From: Microcystis aeruginosa NIES-4325
Lineage (GTDB): Bacteria > Cyanobacteriota > Cyanobacteriia > Cyanobacteriales > Microcystaceae
NCBI RefSeq assembly: GCF_008974145.1
Contig: NZ_BJKP01000001.1
Span: 186,001 to 250,000 of the forward strand
Reading direction: 5' to 3'
Length of the DNA stretch: 64,000 nt
The notes beneath the pieces were generated by a model, which was not told the origin of the DNA, searched no databases, and saw only the letters and a list, made by a program, of their open reading frames with translations. The position numbers and the translations under genes are program-made. Numbering within the stretch: the stretch's first letter is position 1; each line of letters begins with the position of its first letter. Positions 63,627-64,000 of the stretch are shown here, one piece after another.

Positions 63627-64000
63627 ATGAATAGCTCTAGAAAACTTCTGATTTGTAAAGGTTCCTCTGGCATGGGAAACAGGATTCTGGCCGCCTGCGG
63701 TGCAATAATCTATAGTGAAATTAGTAATCGCCAGTTAGTTATTGATTGGCGGGATAATACTTATTGTCATGACGATATCAACTCCTTCCCTCTATTTTTT
63801 AACTGCCCAAAGACCAGTTCAGTAGAATATATACCTGATAGCAAGTCTGTCTATCCTGAGATATGGATTGATAACTTAGATCAATCTTTTGGTGGACTAA
63901 GAAAAGATTTAAGGATTTCGGATCAATCTATGTCGGTTGAATTATCTAGAACAAATTATGAGAGTGAGATTCTGGTTTTCTGTGCTTATACTCATAAAAT
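63627..64000 (+). CDS. Fucosyltransferase-like glycosyltransferase, 5' part (cut by window edge)
   Basis: The first ~124 codons of a gene running off the right edge. KLLICKGSSGMGNRILAACG followed by AIIYSEISNRQLVIDWRD matches the donor-site start of the NodZ/plant fucosyltransferase superfamily (G-x-GNR-x-L-A ... A-x-x-Y-A ... R-x-L-x-x-D/W). INSFPLFFNCPK and later sequence are compatible. The ATG at 63627 lies 24 bases after the previous gene. Confidence 0.6.
   Translation, partial: MNSSRKLLICKGSSGMGNRILAACGAIIYSEISNRQLVIDWRDNTYCHDDINSFPLFFNCPKTSSVEYIPDSKSVYPEIWIDNLDQSFGGLRKDLRISDQSMSVELSRTNYESEILVFCAYTHK

Overview
The window looks like chromosome from a planktonic, unicellular cyanobacterium, most probably Microcystis aeruginosa or a close relative. 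The support is the photosynthesis genes (psb28, psbH, cp12, pxcA, cruP), the cyanobacteria-specific panC-cmk fusion, many GCGATCGC (HIP1-like) octamers, short heptameric tandem repeats (ACTGATA and AGGAGAC types), scattered IS remnants, and a gas vesicle cluster whose gene order (gvpA-A-C-N-J-X, K-F-G, V, W) matches the one I recall for M. aeruginosa. The species call is inference from content; no 16S gene is present.

Layout. 1-11.5 kb: a leuA 5' end, a small membrane protein, cruP, a DinG-like protein without a clear P-loop lysine, psb28, a block of minus-strand genes (membrane FKBP isomerase, phasin-like protein, phosphodiester glycosidase-family protein, PIN protein), panC-cmk, a YciI-like protein and a HAD phosphatase. 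11.6-27.1 kb: tRNA-Gly(UCC), malQ, argF, a 1078-residue bacterial tubulin-like protein next to rnz, a fasciclin protein, glgB, tatA, psbH, sodB, an alpha/beta hydrolase and an MnmD-like methyltransferase. 27.1-29 kb: gene-poor, with an internally duplicated small protein and a decayed tnpB.

28.8-40 kb is the centrepiece, an extended gas vesicle locus. Three direct CATTTCTTAA decamers precede a tandemly duplicated gvpA unit (leader plus gene; identical proteins). Then come gvpC with 33-residue repeats, gvpN, and gvpJ, whose 3' half is tandemly triplicated. The second copy is the gvpX-like ORF and the third is dead. gvpK-F-G, the opposite-strand gvpV and gvpW follow. Twelve bases after gvpW comes a two-domain ArsA/GET3-like ATPase, then a two-domain CDC48-like AAA+ ATPase. 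Neither belongs to the classical gvp gene set as I recall it, and they form the best candidate here for an under-described assembly or quality-control module.

40.5-50.9 kb: cp12, small conserved proteins, the ergothioneine pair egtD-egtB (the EgtB is OvoA-like in sequence), a VOC protein, a membrane-anchored subtilase, a response regulator, and DUF1350, Uma2 and FIST proteins. 50.9-51.86 kb is an IS graveyard with an IS4-like fragment carrying two GTTCGGC-type palindromic insertions, an ISL3-like tail and an IS200/IS605-like hairpin. 51.9-64 kb: a GT4 glycosyltransferase, pxcA followed at 6 bases by an RND pump with no adaptor gene, a CPA1 antiporter preceded by ten ACTGATA heptamers, a lone GlnQ-type ATPase, a DUF29 protein, an orphan HsdR_N-type nuclease, and the start of a glycan gene group.

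All functional calls come from reading the sequence and from family knowledge; no searches were run.
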